A stretch of DNA of 47,583 bases from Actinomycetota bacterium (GTDB taxonomy: Bacteria > Actinomycetota > Acidimicrobiia > Acidimicrobiales > CADCSY01), in assembly GCA_004366205.1 (NCBI GenBank), contig SIRW01000058.1:1-47583 (forward strand), given 5' to 3'. The translations under genes were made by a program, and so were the position numbers. Each line of letters starts with the position of its first letter. Position 1 is the first letter of the stretch. This document shows positions 14,370-22,831 of this stretch, one piece after another. The notes beneath the pieces are model-generated. The model was not told the origin of the DNA. It saw only the letters and a program-made list of their open reading frames with translations, and ran no database searches.

Positions 14370-14375
14370 TAGCGT
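14370..14375 (+). promoter_or_regulatory. -10 element of a leaderless promoter
   Basis: TAGCGT lies 8 nt before ATG 14384 of the PIG-L deacetylase gene, with no SD between. Confidence 0.5.
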
Positions 14376-14383
14376 CGGCAGCC

Positions 14384-15103
14384 ATGGCTGACCGACTCGA
14401 GGTGCTCGACGAGGAGTGGGAGCGGGGGCTGGCGATCGTCGCCCATCCCGACGACGTGGAGTACAGCGCGGGCACCGCCGTCGCCCGCTGGACGTCCGAG
14501 GGCCGGCACGTCGCCTACGTGATGGTGACACGAGGGGAAGCCGGCCTCGGCGACGACGTGCCCCCGGCGCAAGCCGCCGCAATCCGGGAGGCCGAGCAGG
14601 TCCGCTCGGCCGAGATCGTCGGGGTCCACGAGGTCGTCTTCCTCGACCACCGCGACGGCATGATCGAGTACGGCCTGCCCCTCCGGCGCGACCTGGCCCG
14701 CGAGATCCGCCGGTACCGACCCGAGCTCATCCTCGGCCTCAACCGCCACGAGACCTGGGGCGGGCCGTCGTTCAACACGGCCGACCACCGCAACGTGGGG
14801 CTCGCCGTGCTCGACGCCGTGGGCGACGCCGCCAACCGCTGGATCCACCCCGAGCTCGTCGACGAGGGCTTCGAGCCGTGGTCAGGCGTGCAGGCGGTGT
14901 GCTTCGCCAACTCGCCGCGGTCGACCCACGCCGTCGACGTCACCGGGTTCCTCGACGTCGGCATCGCGTCGCTGCGCGCCCACGAGGCCTACCTCGCCCA
15001 CGTGGGCACCGACGCCGAGGCCTGGCTGCGCGGCGGCGTGGAGGGGACCGGCCCCCGCATCGGGGTCGAGCACGCCGTCCCCTTCGAGGTCGTGCGACCG
15101 TAG
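14384..15103 (+). CDS. PIG-L/LmbE-family deacetylase
   Basis: A 239-residue zinc hydrolase. The family motif AHPDDVEYSAGTA supplies His and Asp metal and catalytic residues. It is followed by GRHVAYVMVTRGEAGLGDD, REAEQVRSAEIVGVHEVVFLDHRDG and, later, TADHRNVG with the third metal-binding His. Members deacetylate N-acetylglucosaminyl substrates (mycothiol or GPI precursors), mycothiol conjugates or antibiotics; this one cannot be assigned a substrate. A TAGCGT box 8 nt upstream supports ATG 14384 as a leaderless start. It converges with an acyl-CoA dehydrogenase gene across a palindromic repeat. Confidence 0.88.
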   Translation: MADRLEVLDEEWERGLAIVAHPDDVEYSAGTAVARWTSEGRHVAYVMVTRGEAGLGDDVPPAQAAAIREAEQVRSAEIVGVHEVVFLDHRDGMIEYGLPLRRDLAREIRRYRPELILGLNRHETWGGPSFNTADHRNVGLAVLDAVGDAANRWIHPELVDEGFEPWSGVQAVCFANSPRSTHAVDVTGFLDVGIASLRAHEAYLAHVGTDAEAWLRGGVEGTGPRIGVEHAVPFEVVRP

Positions 15104-15118
15104 CAGCGCGCAGCACCC

Positions 15119-15165
15119 CTTTCCGGACCCTCGACGCTGCCTTCGAGCGCCCAGCGTCCGGAAAG
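15119..15165. repeat. Palindromic repeat between convergent genes (copy A)
   Basis: CTTTCCGGAC (15119-15128) and GTCCGGAAAG (15156-15165) are perfect 10-bp inverted arms, followed by CGGGCGGGCT. An alternative inner stem, GACGCTG with CAGCGTC, is also possible. Related copies occur at 45087-45133 and 45160-45206, again between convergent genes. It may serve as a bidirectional terminator. Confidence 0.7.
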
Positions 15166-15173
15166 CGGGCGGG

Positions 15174-16445
15174 CTAGCTCTGCTGCTGGTAGCGGGCGAT
15201 CTCGGCGCGGCCGACGACCATGTGGTGCACCTCGTCGGGGCCGTCGGCGAGCCGGAGCGTGCGCTGGCTGATGTACATGTCGGCCAAGGGGGTCCACTGC
15301 GACACGCCGGTGGCGCCGTGGATCTGGATGGCCTGGTCGATGATCTGGCACACGCGCTCGGGCACCATCGCCTTGACCGCGCTCACCCACACGCGGGCCT
15401 CGGCGTTGCCCATGAGGTCCATGGCCTTGGCGGCCCGCAGCACCATGAGGCGCATGGCCTCGATCTCGATGCGGGCCCGGGACACCCACTCGGTGTTCTT
15501 GCCGAGGGCGATGATCGGCTTGCCGAACGCCTCGCGCGACAGGCCCCGCTCGACCATCAGCTGCAGGGCCCGCTCGGCGGCGCCGATCGACCGCATGCAG
15601 TGGTGGATGCGACCCGGGCCCAGGCGCATCTGGGAGATCTCGAAGCCCCGTCCCTCGCCCAGCAGGATGTTCTCCTTCGGGACCCGCACGTCGGTGAACC
15701 GCAGGTGCATGTGGCCGTGGGGGGCGTCGTCCTTGCCGAACACGTGCATGGGCCCGAGGATCTCGACCCCGGGCGTGTCCATGGGGACGAGGATCTGCGA
15801 CTGCTGGAGGTGCGGGGCGGCGTCGGGGTTGGTCCGCACCATGACGATCATGATCTTGCAGCGGGGGTCGCCGGCGCCGGAGATGTAGTACTTCTCGCCG
15901 TTGATCACCCACTCGTCGCCGTCGAGCTCGGCGCGGCACGCGATGTTGCGGGCGTCGGAGCTGGCCAGGTCGGGCTCGGTCATGGCGAACGCGGAGCGGA
16001 TCTCGCCGTTCAGCAAGGGCTCGAGCCACTGCTTCTTCTGCTCGGGGGTGCCGACCCGTTCGAGCACCTCCATGTTGCCGGTGTCGGGCGCGGAGCAGTT
16101 GAGGCACTCCGGCGCCAGGGGGTTCTTGCCGAGCTCGGCGGCGATGTAGGCGTAGTCGAGGTTGGACAGGCCCTGTCCGGTCTCGGCGTCCGGCAGGAAG
16201 AAGTTCCACAGCCCGTTGGCCTTGGCCTTGGCCTTCACGCCGTCGAGCAGCTCCAGCTGGCCGGGCGCCCAGCTCCACCGGTCCTCGCGGTCGGCGCCGA
16301 GGGCGTAGAACTCCTCGGTGATGGGCTCGATCTCGTCGGCGATGAACGACTTCACCTTGTCGAGCAGCGGCCGGGCGGCCTCCGACATCCCGAGGTTGAA
16401 CAGCTCGCCCCCGAAGTCGTCGACGTTCAGCGGGTTGGCAGGCAT
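15174..16445 (-). CDS. Acyl-CoA dehydrogenase (ACAD10/11-like)
   Basis: A 423-residue flavoenzyme. The N-terminal helical domain is followed by FAMTEPDLASSDARNIACRAE and DEWVINGEKYYISGAGDP, the FAD and substrate loop motifs. The C-terminal domain has FGKPIIALGKNTEWVSRARIEIEAMRL and QIHGATGVSQWTPLA. The segment LADGPDEVH sits where medium-chain dehydrogenases have YEGT; the catalytic Glu is replaced by Asp at that position, as in ACAD10/11-type enzymes. It oxidises an acyl-CoA to the enoyl-CoA; chain preference is unknown. An SD (GGAGG) lies before ATG 16445. It is transcribed divergently from a second acyl-CoA dehydrogenase. Confidence 0.92.
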   Translation of the reverse strand: MPANPLNVDDFGGELFNLGMSEAARPLLDKVKSFIADEIEPITEEFYALGADREDRWSWAPGQLELLDGVKAKAKANGLWNFFLPDAETGQGLSNLDYAYIAAELGKNPLAPECLNCSAPDTGNMEVLERVGTPEQKKQWLEPLLNGEIRSAFAMTEPDLASSDARNIACRAELDGDEWVINGEKYYISGAGDPRCKIMIVMVRTNPDAAPHLQQSQILVPMDTPGVEILGPMHVFGKDDAPHGHMHLRFTDVRVPKENILLGEGRGFEISQMRLGPGRIHHCMRSIGAAERALQLMVERGLSREAFGKPIIALGKNTEWVSRARIEIEAMRLMVLRAAKAMDLMGNAEARVWVSAVKAMVPERVCQIIDQAIQIHGATGVSQWTPLADMYISQRTLRLADGPDEVHHMVVGRAEIARYQQQS

Positions 16446-16541
16446 GGCGCGTCCTCCGTCTCGTGCGTGGTCCCGACTCTAGGGACTGCTCCTGTTCCCC
16501 TGCCCGCGGCGCGGCCCAGGGGCGCCTGGCAGGTGCTGGCC

Positions 16542-16578
16542 CCGACCGCTACGGTCGGCACTTGACTGGACGGTCAAG
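16542..16578. promoter_or_regulatory. Two palindromes between divergent acyl-CoA dehydrogenases
   Basis: CCGACCG-CTA-CGGTCGG (16542-16558) is followed directly by CTTGAC-TGGACG-GTCAAG (16561-16578). The second resembles TetR-family operators of fatty-acid regulons. A possible -10 hexamer, TACGGT (16550-16555), lies inside the first, so a bound repressor would block the promoter of the rightward gene. Confidence 0.5.
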
Positions 16579-16590
16579 AAAGGGGGGTCC

Positions 16591-17871
16591 GTGGACTTCG
16601 AGCTGCCGAAGGACCTGGCCGACTACCTCGACGAGCTGGACGAGTTCATCGAGCGCGAGATCAAGCCGCTCGAGGAGGCCGATGACAACATCCGGTTCTT
16701 CGACCACCGGCGCGAGGACGCCCGCACCGACTGGGAGCGGGGTGGCCTACCCAACCCCGAGTGGGAGGCGCTGTTGCGCGAGGCCCGGCGCCGGGCCGAC
16801 GCCGCCGGGCACTACCGCTACCCCTTCCCGAAAGAGTACGGCGGTCAGGACGGCACCAACCTGGGCATGGCCGTCATCCGCGAGCACCTCGCCCGCAAGG
16901 GCCTGGGCCTGCATTGCGACCTGCAGAACGAGCACGCCATCGTGGGCAACAACGTGGGCCTGTTGTTGATGATCCACTACGGCACCGACGAGCAGAAGGC
17001 CGAGTGGATCGACGACCTGGCCGAGGGCCGGCGGGGCTTCGCCTTCGGCATCACCGAGCCGAACCACGGCTCGGACGCCACCTACATGGAGACCACCGCC
17101 GTTCGCGACGGCGACGACTGGGTGATCAACGGCGAGAAGACGTGGAACACGGGCATCCATGCCGCCCAGTACGACCTGATCTTCGCCCGCACCAGCGGCC
17201 AGGCCGGTGACGGCGACGGCATCACCGCCTTCCTGGTGCCCACCGACAGCCCGGGCTTCGAGGTCCTCGAGTACCTGTGGACCTTCAACATGCCGACCGA
17301 CCACGCCCACATCCGCCTGACCGACGTGCGCGTGCCCGACAGCGCTGTCTTCGGCGGGGAGGGCCGGGGCCTGCAGGTCGTGCAGCACTTCTTCAACGAG
17401 AACCGCATCCGCCAGGCGGCCTCCAGCCTGGGCGCCGCTCAGTACTGCATCGACCGGGCCGTCGAGTACGCGAAGGAGCGGGCGCCGTTCGGCAAGCCCC
17501 TCGCCCAGAACCAGGGCATCCAGTTCCCGCTCGTCGAGCTCCAGACCCAGTGCGAGATGCTGCGCGCCCTGATCCACAAGACGGCGTGGTCCATGGACGC
17601 CTACGGCGCCTTCTCGCAGTCCGACAAGGTCTCGATGTGCAACTACTGGGCCAACCGCTTGTGCTGCGAGGCCGCCGACCGGGCCATGCAGGTGCACGGC
17701 GGGCTGGGCTACTCCCGGCACATGCCCTTCGAGCACATCTACCGCCACCACCGGCGCTACCGCATCACCGAGGGCACCGAGGAGATCCAGATGCGGCGCA
17801 TCGCCGGCTACATGTTCGGCTTCATGAGCCAGCAGGCCCCCAAGGGCGTGCGCGCCGAGGCGGGACGATGA
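16591..17871 (+). CDS. Acyl-CoA dehydrogenase
   Basis: A 426-residue flavoenzyme with FAFGITEPNHGSDATYMET and DDWVINGEKTWNTGIH (FAD-binding and active-site loops), the arginine-rich KERAPFGKPLAQNQGIQFPLVEL segment, QVHGGLGYSRHMPFEHIYRHHRRYRITEGTEEIQMRRIAG at the C-terminus, and the catalytic Glu in RITEGTEE. It desaturates an acyl-CoA at the alpha-beta position, passing electrons to ETF. GTG 16591 follows AAAGGGGGG. The stop overlaps the monooxygenase gene (ATGA), so the two enzymes are coupled. The palindromes upstream suggest repression by a TetR-like regulator not in the window. Confidence 0.93.
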   Translation: MDFELPKDLADYLDELDEFIEREIKPLEEADDNIRFFDHRREDARTDWERGGLPNPEWEALLREARRRADAAGHYRYPFPKEYGGQDGTNLGMAVIREHLARKGLGLHCDLQNEHAIVGNNVGLLLMIHYGTDEQKAEWIDDLAEGRRGFAFGITEPNHGSDATYMETTAVRDGDDWVINGEKTWNTGIHAAQYDLIFARTSGQAGDGDGITAFLVPTDSPGFEVLEYLWTFNMPTDHAHIRLTDVRVPDSAVFGGEGRGLQVVQHFFNENRIRQAASSLGAAQYCIDRAVEYAKERAPFGKPLAQNQGIQFPLVELQTQCEMLRALIHKTAWSMDAYGAFSQSDKVSMCNYWANRLCCEAADRAMQVHGGLGYSRHMPFEHIYRHHRRYRITEGTEEIQMRRIAGYMFGFMSQQAPKGVRAEAGR

Positions 17872-19832
17872 GGGTGCCCGACTCCGTCACCTCCAGCCCG
17901 TTCGTCACCGAGGTCGCGCCGATCACCGAGCCCGACGAGGTGATCCGCCGGCACCTCGAGGACGCCGAGCTGCCGCCGCTGCTCCCCGCCCTGGCGTACC
18001 TCACCGGCGACCTGTCGCTGCTGCGCGACGACCTGCGGCCCGACCCGATGCTCGCGGCCATGCCCCAGGCCGGGCTCACGGCCGAGCAGCAGGCCGAGAT
18101 CCGCCAGATCGCCCTCGAGGTCCTCGTCCGCTACCGCGACGGCGGGTGCGAGCCCGCGCCCGTGCCGGCCGACGAGGACCTGCTGCGGATCATGGAGTTC
18201 GCCGTCGGCGGCGCCGAGATGGAGGCGTACCTCCCCCTGCTGGAGGAGGAGCTCGCGTACCGCGGCGAGGACCGGCGCGCCCCGGGCTGGCGCCTCGACG
18301 AGGTGGCGCCGGGCAGGACGTTTCGCGTCGTGGTGGTCGGCGCCGGCATGTCGGGCATCCTCGCCGCCCACCGCCTGCAACAGGCCGGTGTCGCCTTCAC
18401 CGTCTTCGAGAAGAACGACGACGTGGGCGGCACGTGGCTCGAGAACACCTATCCCGGTTGCCGGGTCGACAACCCGAACCACAACTACAGCTACGCCTTC
18501 GCCCAACGCCACGACTGGCCCTACCACTTCTCGACCCAGCCGGTGCTGCTCGAGTACTTCCGGCGCTGCGCCGACGCCTTCGGCATCCGCGACCGCATCC
18601 GCTTCCGCACCGAGGTGGTCTCGGCCGAGTGGTCCGAGTCCGACCTGCGCTGGTCGGTCCGGGTGCGCACCGCCGACGGCGTCGAGGAGGTGCTCGAGGC
18701 CGACGCCGTCATCAGCGCGGTGGGCCAGCTGAACCGCCCGAACCTGCCCGACATCCCCGGTCTCGAGACGTTCGCCGGCCCGTCGTTCCACTCGGCCCGC
18801 TGGGACCACGCCGTGGACCTCACCGGGAAGCGGGTGGCGGTCATCGGCACCGGCGCCAGCGCCGTGCAGTTCATCCCCGAGATCGCGCCCCAGGCCGGCG
18901 AGCTGCTGGTGTTCCAGCGCACGCCGCCGTGGCTCGGGCCCACGCCCGACTACCACGACGAGGTGTCGGAGGGGCAGCGGTGGCTGTACGGGCACGTGCC
19001 GTCCTACAGCGAGTTCAACCGGTTCTGGATCTTCTGGCGCATGGGCGACGGCGTGCTCGAGACCGTGCGCGTCGACCCCGACTGGGAGCCCAAGACCCAG
19101 TCGGTCAGCCAGATGAACGAGATGGCCCGGGCTCTCCTGGCCGGGTACCTCACCGCCGAGCTGGCTGACCGGCCCGACCTGCTCGAGGCGTGCATGCCGC
19201 ACTACCCGCCGGGCGCCAAGCGGATCGTGCGGGACAACGGGGTCTGGACCCGGACCCTCAAGCGCGACAACGTGCGCCTGCTCGACGGTCGCATCCGCGC
19301 CATCACCCGGACCGGCATCGTCGACGCCCGCGGCGAGGAGCACGCCGTCGACGTGATCATCTACGGCACCGGGTTCCAGGCCTCGAGGTTCCTCGCCCCC
19401 ATGCAGGTGACGGGCCGGGGTGGCATCGACCTGCACGAGCACTGGGGCGCCGAGCCCCGGGCCTACCTGGGCATCACCGTGCCGGGCTTCCCCAACCTGT
19501 TCTGCCTCTACGGGCCCAACACCAACATCGTGGTGAACGGCAGCATCATCTACTTCTCCGAGTGCGGCGTGCGCTACATCCTCGGCTGCCTCGAGCTGCT
19601 CGCCCGCACGGGGCAGCGCGCCCTGGAGGTCCGCAAGGACGTGCACGACGAGTTCAACGAGCGGGTCGACGCCGAGAACCGGCAGATGGCCTGGGGGTGC
19701 TCGGACGTGAACAGCTGGTACAAGACGGCCCACGGCCACGTCGCCCAGAACTGGCCGTTCACCCTGCTCGAGTACTGGCAGCGGACGCTGCGGCCCGACC
19801 CCGACGACTACGAGCTGCTGGGGGACCGGTGA
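17868..19832 (+). CDS. Flavin-containing (Baeyer-Villiger-type) monooxygenase
   Basis: A 654-residue protein. An N-terminal helical extension of about 145 residues precedes the FAD Rossmann motif VVVGAGMSGILAAHRL. Next come the GGTWLENTYPGCRVDNPNHNYSY segment, the Baeyer-Villiger fingerprint FAGPSFHSARWDHAVD (FxGxxxHxxxWD type), the NADPH motif VAVIGTGASAVQ, and IIYGTGFQASRF. Such enzymes insert oxygen into ketones or oxidise related carbonyls using NADPH and O2. The extended N-terminus is typical of the large actinobacterial subgroup acting on steroids or other bulky ketones, though the substrate here is unknown. ATG 17868 overlaps the dehydrogenase stop. Confidence 0.92.
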   Translation: MRVPDSVTSSPFVTEVAPITEPDEVIRRHLEDAELPPLLPALAYLTGDLSLLRDDLRPDPMLAAMPQAGLTAEQQAEIRQIALEVLVRYRDGGCEPAPVPADEDLLRIMEFAVGGAEMEAYLPLLEEELAYRGEDRRAPGWRLDEVAPGRTFRVVVVGAGMSGILAAHRLQQAGVAFTVFEKNDDVGGTWLENTYPGCRVDNPNHNYSYAFAQRHDWPYHFSTQPVLLEYFRRCADAFGIRDRIRFRTEVVSAEWSESDLRWSVRVRTADGVEEVLEADAVISAVGQLNRPNLPDIPGLETFAGPSFHSARWDHAVDLTGKRVAVIGTGASAVQFIPEIAPQAGELLVFQRTPPWLGPTPDYHDEVSEGQRWLYGHVPSYSEFNRFWIFWRMGDGVLETVRVDPDWEPKTQSVSQMNEMARALLAGYLTAELADRPDLLEACMPHYPPGAKRIVRDNGVWTRTLKRDNVRLLDGRIRAITRTGIVDARGEEHAVDVIIYGTGFQASRFLAPMQVTGRGGIDLHEHWGAEPRAYLGITVPGFPNLFCLYGPNTNIVVNGSIIYFSECGVRYILGCLELLARTGQRALEVRKDVHDEFNERVDAENRQMAWGCSDVNSWYKTAHGHVAQNWPFTLLEYWQRTLRPDPDDYELLGDR

Positions 19833-19909
19833 GCGCCTACACCGAGCTGCCCTCCGAGGGCGTCACCGCGTTCCTGGAGAAGCGAGAACCCCGCTACGTC
19901 GGCCGCTGA
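19829..19909 (+). pseudogene. C-terminal scrap of an enoyl-CoA hydratase
   Basis: A 26-codon frame from GTG 19829, overlapping the monooxygenase stop (GTGA), reads S-E-G-V-T-A-F-L-E-K-R-E-P-R-Y-V-G-R before its stop. This is the characteristic tail of crotonase-family enoyl-CoA hydratases (EG..AFLEKR.P...GR), but the entire catalytic part is missing. It probably marks a deletion that removed most of a hydratase gene that belonged to this acyl-CoA operon. Whether the scrap is translated is unknown. Confidence 0.55.
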
Positions 19910-20276
19910 CGGCCGCCGGGGCGGGGCTCGGTTCGTCGGGGACGCACAGCAACATCGGACGGTGCCGGTCGAGCCGGCGCCGGTGGCCCGGGGATCACCG
20001 GCCTGGTCCTCGTCGCCCGCGCACGGTGGCCGCGGGATGTGGGTGGAGGGAACCGCCTGGGATGCCCGGGGCGTTCGGACCGGTGCCGCACTCGGCCGGC
20101 ACGTCCATGGACCGGTCTCTAACCGGGCGGAGCCCGCTCAGAGGTCGGTGGGTGCATATGGAGGAGCTCACCTCCTTCCACCTCGGTGGTCCGAGACCCC
20201 CATCGTCGCGAGGAGGAGCCGGCCGGTCAAGGGGCTCCTTCGACTGACTGTGAGGATCACCGTTGGGGCCTGGCGG
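19910..20276. other. Intergenic stretch without a recognisable gene
   Basis: The 367 bp hold no convincing coding frame. A short inverted motif, GGAGGAGCTCACCTCC (around 20160-20175), could form a hairpin. The gene on the right ends at 20277 and the gene scrap on the left ends at 19909, so this is a convergent gap, but it lacks the palindromic repeat found in the other two spaced convergent gaps. Confidence 0.5.
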
Positions 20277-22484
20277 TCAGCGGGAGGCGAGCCACCCTCC
20301 GAGGGAGGCCGGGTCGGTCATGGGGTCGACGCCGGGGATGCCGGCGACGGGTGGCGGACCACCGGCCGGGAGGCCGCCGGTGGAGGCAGCAGCCATCGGC
20401 GGGGTGGGCACGACCAGCACGACGTTGCCGACCGGTCGCTCACCGGCCGCGTCCGACGGGCGGTTGGCGAGCACGCCCCTGACCGCCATGGTGGTGGACC
20501 CGCCGCCGTCGAGGTTGGCGGCCGCGAACACGCCGATCGACAGGAGGAAGTCGGCGAGCTCTCGCGGTGTCATCCCGATCGAGTACCCGCTGCGACGGCC
20601 GTCGACGGTGACGAGCACCATTCGCCCGTCGGCGAACCAACCCGCGGCGGTGCGCGGCGCCCGCTCGTTCCAAAACGGCCCGTTGTTGTGGGCGACGTCG
20701 GTCGAGATCGCCCCTCGGTCGACGAGCCGGGCGTTGGCCCCCACGGCGTCGAACACGTTGTCCCAGGACGCCAGGCGCCAGATCTTCGTCAGCGAGCCAC
20801 CGGCTGGCAGGTTTCCGAGCTGGGCCGCGCCGGGGCTGCTGGCGGGGGCGACGAGCACGTCGTGCGGGCCGACATGGACCGAGGTGGCCCCGCAGGTGCG
20901 GGCGGACACGACGCTGTAGGGCTGCTGGGTGGCACCGTCGGCGGCGAGCGCCGGTGGGCCGGTCGGCCGGATGGCGACCGTGCACATCGAGCGACCGTCG
21001 CTTCGGAACGCGCTGCCGGGCGCCTCGGTGGTGAACAGGGCGATCTCGCTGCCGCCGGGCGCGCCCTCGTTGATGCGGTTGACCCGCAGCTGGGTGGCGC
21101 CACCGGCGATGAGGACGGTCGGCGCCGGTGGACCCTGGTAGTGGCTGTCCCGACGGGCTTCGTCCACGGCCACGACGCTGTTGGGCGCGCCGGGGGCCTT
21201 GAGGAGCCGGCCGAAGCTGGCCATGGCGTGGGCGGGGCGGCCGTCGGCGTGGAAGAAGTCGCCGTTGACCGCCGCCAGCGCGCCCCAGCGCCGAGCCGTG
21301 TAGGTGGTCAGGTGGCGGCCCGAGAGCTGCCCGGTGGCCGGCACGACGCGGACGTCGAGACCCCGGGTCCGGTCGACGGTGAGCACGCGCGCCACGACGG
21401 GGCCGGGCCGCAGGTGGGTGGTCAGGTGCAGGCCGGGAGCGATCTCGCCGTCGGCGACGGGCGTGCACGGCACGACGGCCAGTGCGGCCGGCGACACGGC
21501 GTTCGGGCCGCCGACGACCGTGATGTCGGGCCAGTGCAGGTCACGGAGGCGGACCACCGCGTCCTGGGGCACGCAGGTGGTGGCGGTGAGCAGCACGGGC
21601 CCGTCCAGCCGGGCGGCGAGCGGGGCGGCGGCCAGGGCATCGGGGAACGCGTAGCCCGTGGCGACGACGGCCTGGGTGGCGCCCGGGGCCCGGTCGGCGG
21701 CGATCACCGCCGCAGTGGCGAAGCGGTCGGCGCCGGCGAGGCGCCGCACCGCGGGCACCGTCGCCGCGACCTCGGCGACCACGGCTTCGCTGACGGCGCG
21801 GGGACCGCCCAGCACGGCGACCTCCGCCGGCGCCAGGCGCTCGAGCTGGGCCCGCGTCGCCGCGGGCAGCACCTCGGGATGCGTGAGCAGCAGCGGGGCG
21901 CCGGCACGGGCCGACGCCGCCCCGCCGGTGAGGGCGTCGGGAAAGTCGGTTCCGTCGGCGACGAGCACGGTGTGGGGCCCGGTGGGGAAGCGGGCGGCGA
22001 CGGCGGCGGCGGTCTCGTAGCGGTCCTCTCCGGCGATGCGCCGAGGTGTGACGCCGGTGGCCAGGCGGATCTGGGCCACCACGACCTCGCGCACCGCCGC
22101 GGTGCCGCCCAGCACGAAGATGTCGCGGGCGCCCAGCCGGCGCAGCTCGTCGCGCGTCACGTCGGGAAGGCCGTTGCGTCCGGTGAGCAGCACCGGCCCC
22201 CCGACCAGCGCGGCGAAGGGGCCGCCGACCAGGCCGTCGGGGAAGGCCTCGCCGCTGACCACCACCGCCGCCGGCGCACCGGAGGGGTGCAGCACCTGCG
22301 AGATCCGCACCGCCGTCTCCCACCGGTCGGCACCGGCGATGCGGTCGGGGGGGCGCGTCCACGCCCCCGCCGGCGGCGAACCACCGACGGCCAGGGCGCC
22401 AGCCACCATCAGTGCGGCCAGGAGCGCCGCCACCGCCGCGCGGGCGGGGCCGCGCCCGAACAGGTCCCGCCGTACTCGTCGCAC
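20277..22484 (-). CDS. Exported protein with three CWB2 repeats and a phosphodiester glycosidase domain
   Basis: A 735-residue protein. A basic start and hydrophobic stretch (AAVAALLAALMVAGALAV) form a signal peptide. Three cell-wall-binding repeat 2 units follow, each opening with the same signature: RIAGADRWETAV, RIAGEDRYETAA and RLAGADRFATAA. CWB2 domains anchor proteins to wall polymers. The C-terminal half is a phosphodiester glycosidase (NAGPA/YigE-like) domain with WGALAAVNGDFF, SFGRLLKAPGAPNSVVAVD, VDGRRSGYSIGMTPRELADFL and NLDGGGSTTM. It may trim N-acetylhexosamine phosphodiesters of wall or exopolysaccharide. GTG 22484 is chosen because TACCGT lies 6 nt upstream; GTG 22529 is in frame but longer. 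Confidence 0.88.
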   Translation of the reverse strand: MRRVRRDLFGRGPARAAVAALLAALMVAGALAVGGSPPAGAWTRPPDRIAGADRWETAVRISQVLHPSGAPAAVVVSGEAFPDGLVGGPFAALVGGPVLLTGRNGLPDVTRDELRRLGARDIFVLGGTAAVREVVVAQIRLATGVTPRRIAGEDRYETAAAVAARFPTGPHTVLVADGTDFPDALTGGAASARAGAPLLLTHPEVLPAATRAQLERLAPAEVAVLGGPRAVSEAVVAEVAATVPAVRRLAGADRFATAAVIAADRAPGATQAVVATGYAFPDALAAAPLAARLDGPVLLTATTCVPQDAVVRLRDLHWPDITVVGGPNAVSPAALAVVPCTPVADGEIAPGLHLTTHLRPGPVVARVLTVDRTRGLDVRVVPATGQLSGRHLTTYTARRWGALAAVNGDFFHADGRPAHAMASFGRLLKAPGAPNSVVAVDEARRDSHYQGPPAPTVLIAGGATQLRVNRINEGAPGGSEIALFTTEAPGSAFRSDGRSMCTVAIRPTGPPALAADGATQQPYSVVSARTCGATSVHVGPHDVLVAPASSPGAAQLGNLPAGGSLTKIWRLASWDNVFDAVGANARLVDRGAISTDVAHNNGPFWNERAPRTAAGWFADGRMVLVTVDGRRSGYSIGMTPRELADFLLSIGVFAAANLDGGGSTTMAVRGVLANRPSDAAGERPVGNVVLVVPTPPMAAASTGGLPAGGPPPVAGIPGVDPMTDPASLGGWLASR

Positions 22485-22490
22485 CGCAGC

Positions 22491-22496
22491 ACGGTA
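22491..22496 (-). promoter_or_regulatory. -10 element of a leaderless promoter
   Basis: TACCGT on the minus strand, 6 nt before GTG 22484, with no SD between. Confidence 0.45.
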
Positions 22497-22599
22497 CCGG
22501 GGGAGCGGGTGTCCGCGGCGCGCGGCCACCCCTGGGTGTGCCGCGTGAGGTCGGTGGTCCTACACTGGAGCCACCACCACGACACGCGAGGAAGGTCAG

Positions 22600-22824
22600 T
22601 TGCCGAAGCCGAAGGACGACGCGTTCCTGCTCGAGGGAGTCACCCAGGAGGCCCTGAAGGGCGGACACTTCCGGATCGCGCTCGACAACGGTCACGAGGT
22701 GCTGGGGCACCTCAGCGGCAAGATGCGCAAGAACCGCATCCGCATCCTTCCCGGCGACCGGGTGCAGGTGGAGGTCTCCGCCTACGACCTGAGCCGCGGC
22801 CGCATCACCTACCGCTACAAGTAG
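22600..22824 (+). CDS. infA: Translation initiation factor IF-1
   Basis: A 74-residue OB-fold protein matching IF-1 throughout: [34 protein letters not shown], then [31 protein letters not shown]-1 binds the 30S A site and helps IF-2 and IF-3 select the start codon. TTG 22600 is preceded by AGGAAGG, and TACACT at about 22561 is a possible -10 box. It stands alone, not in the usual ribosomal-protein or map operon. Its start ([12 protein letters not shown]) differs from the common KKDDVIEVEG, so it may be a second, divergent IF-1; the rest of the genome would decide. Confidence 0.92.
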   Translation: MPKPKDDAFLLEGVTQEALKGGHFRIALDNGHEVLGHLSGKMRKNRIRILPGDRVQVEVSAYDLSRGRITYRYK

Positions 22825-22831
22825 GCGCCGT

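Noticed and set aside
20026-20247. Possible small gene in the 19.9-20.3 kb gap
   Set aside because: No SD or -10 box, and the residues look like random high-GC translation.
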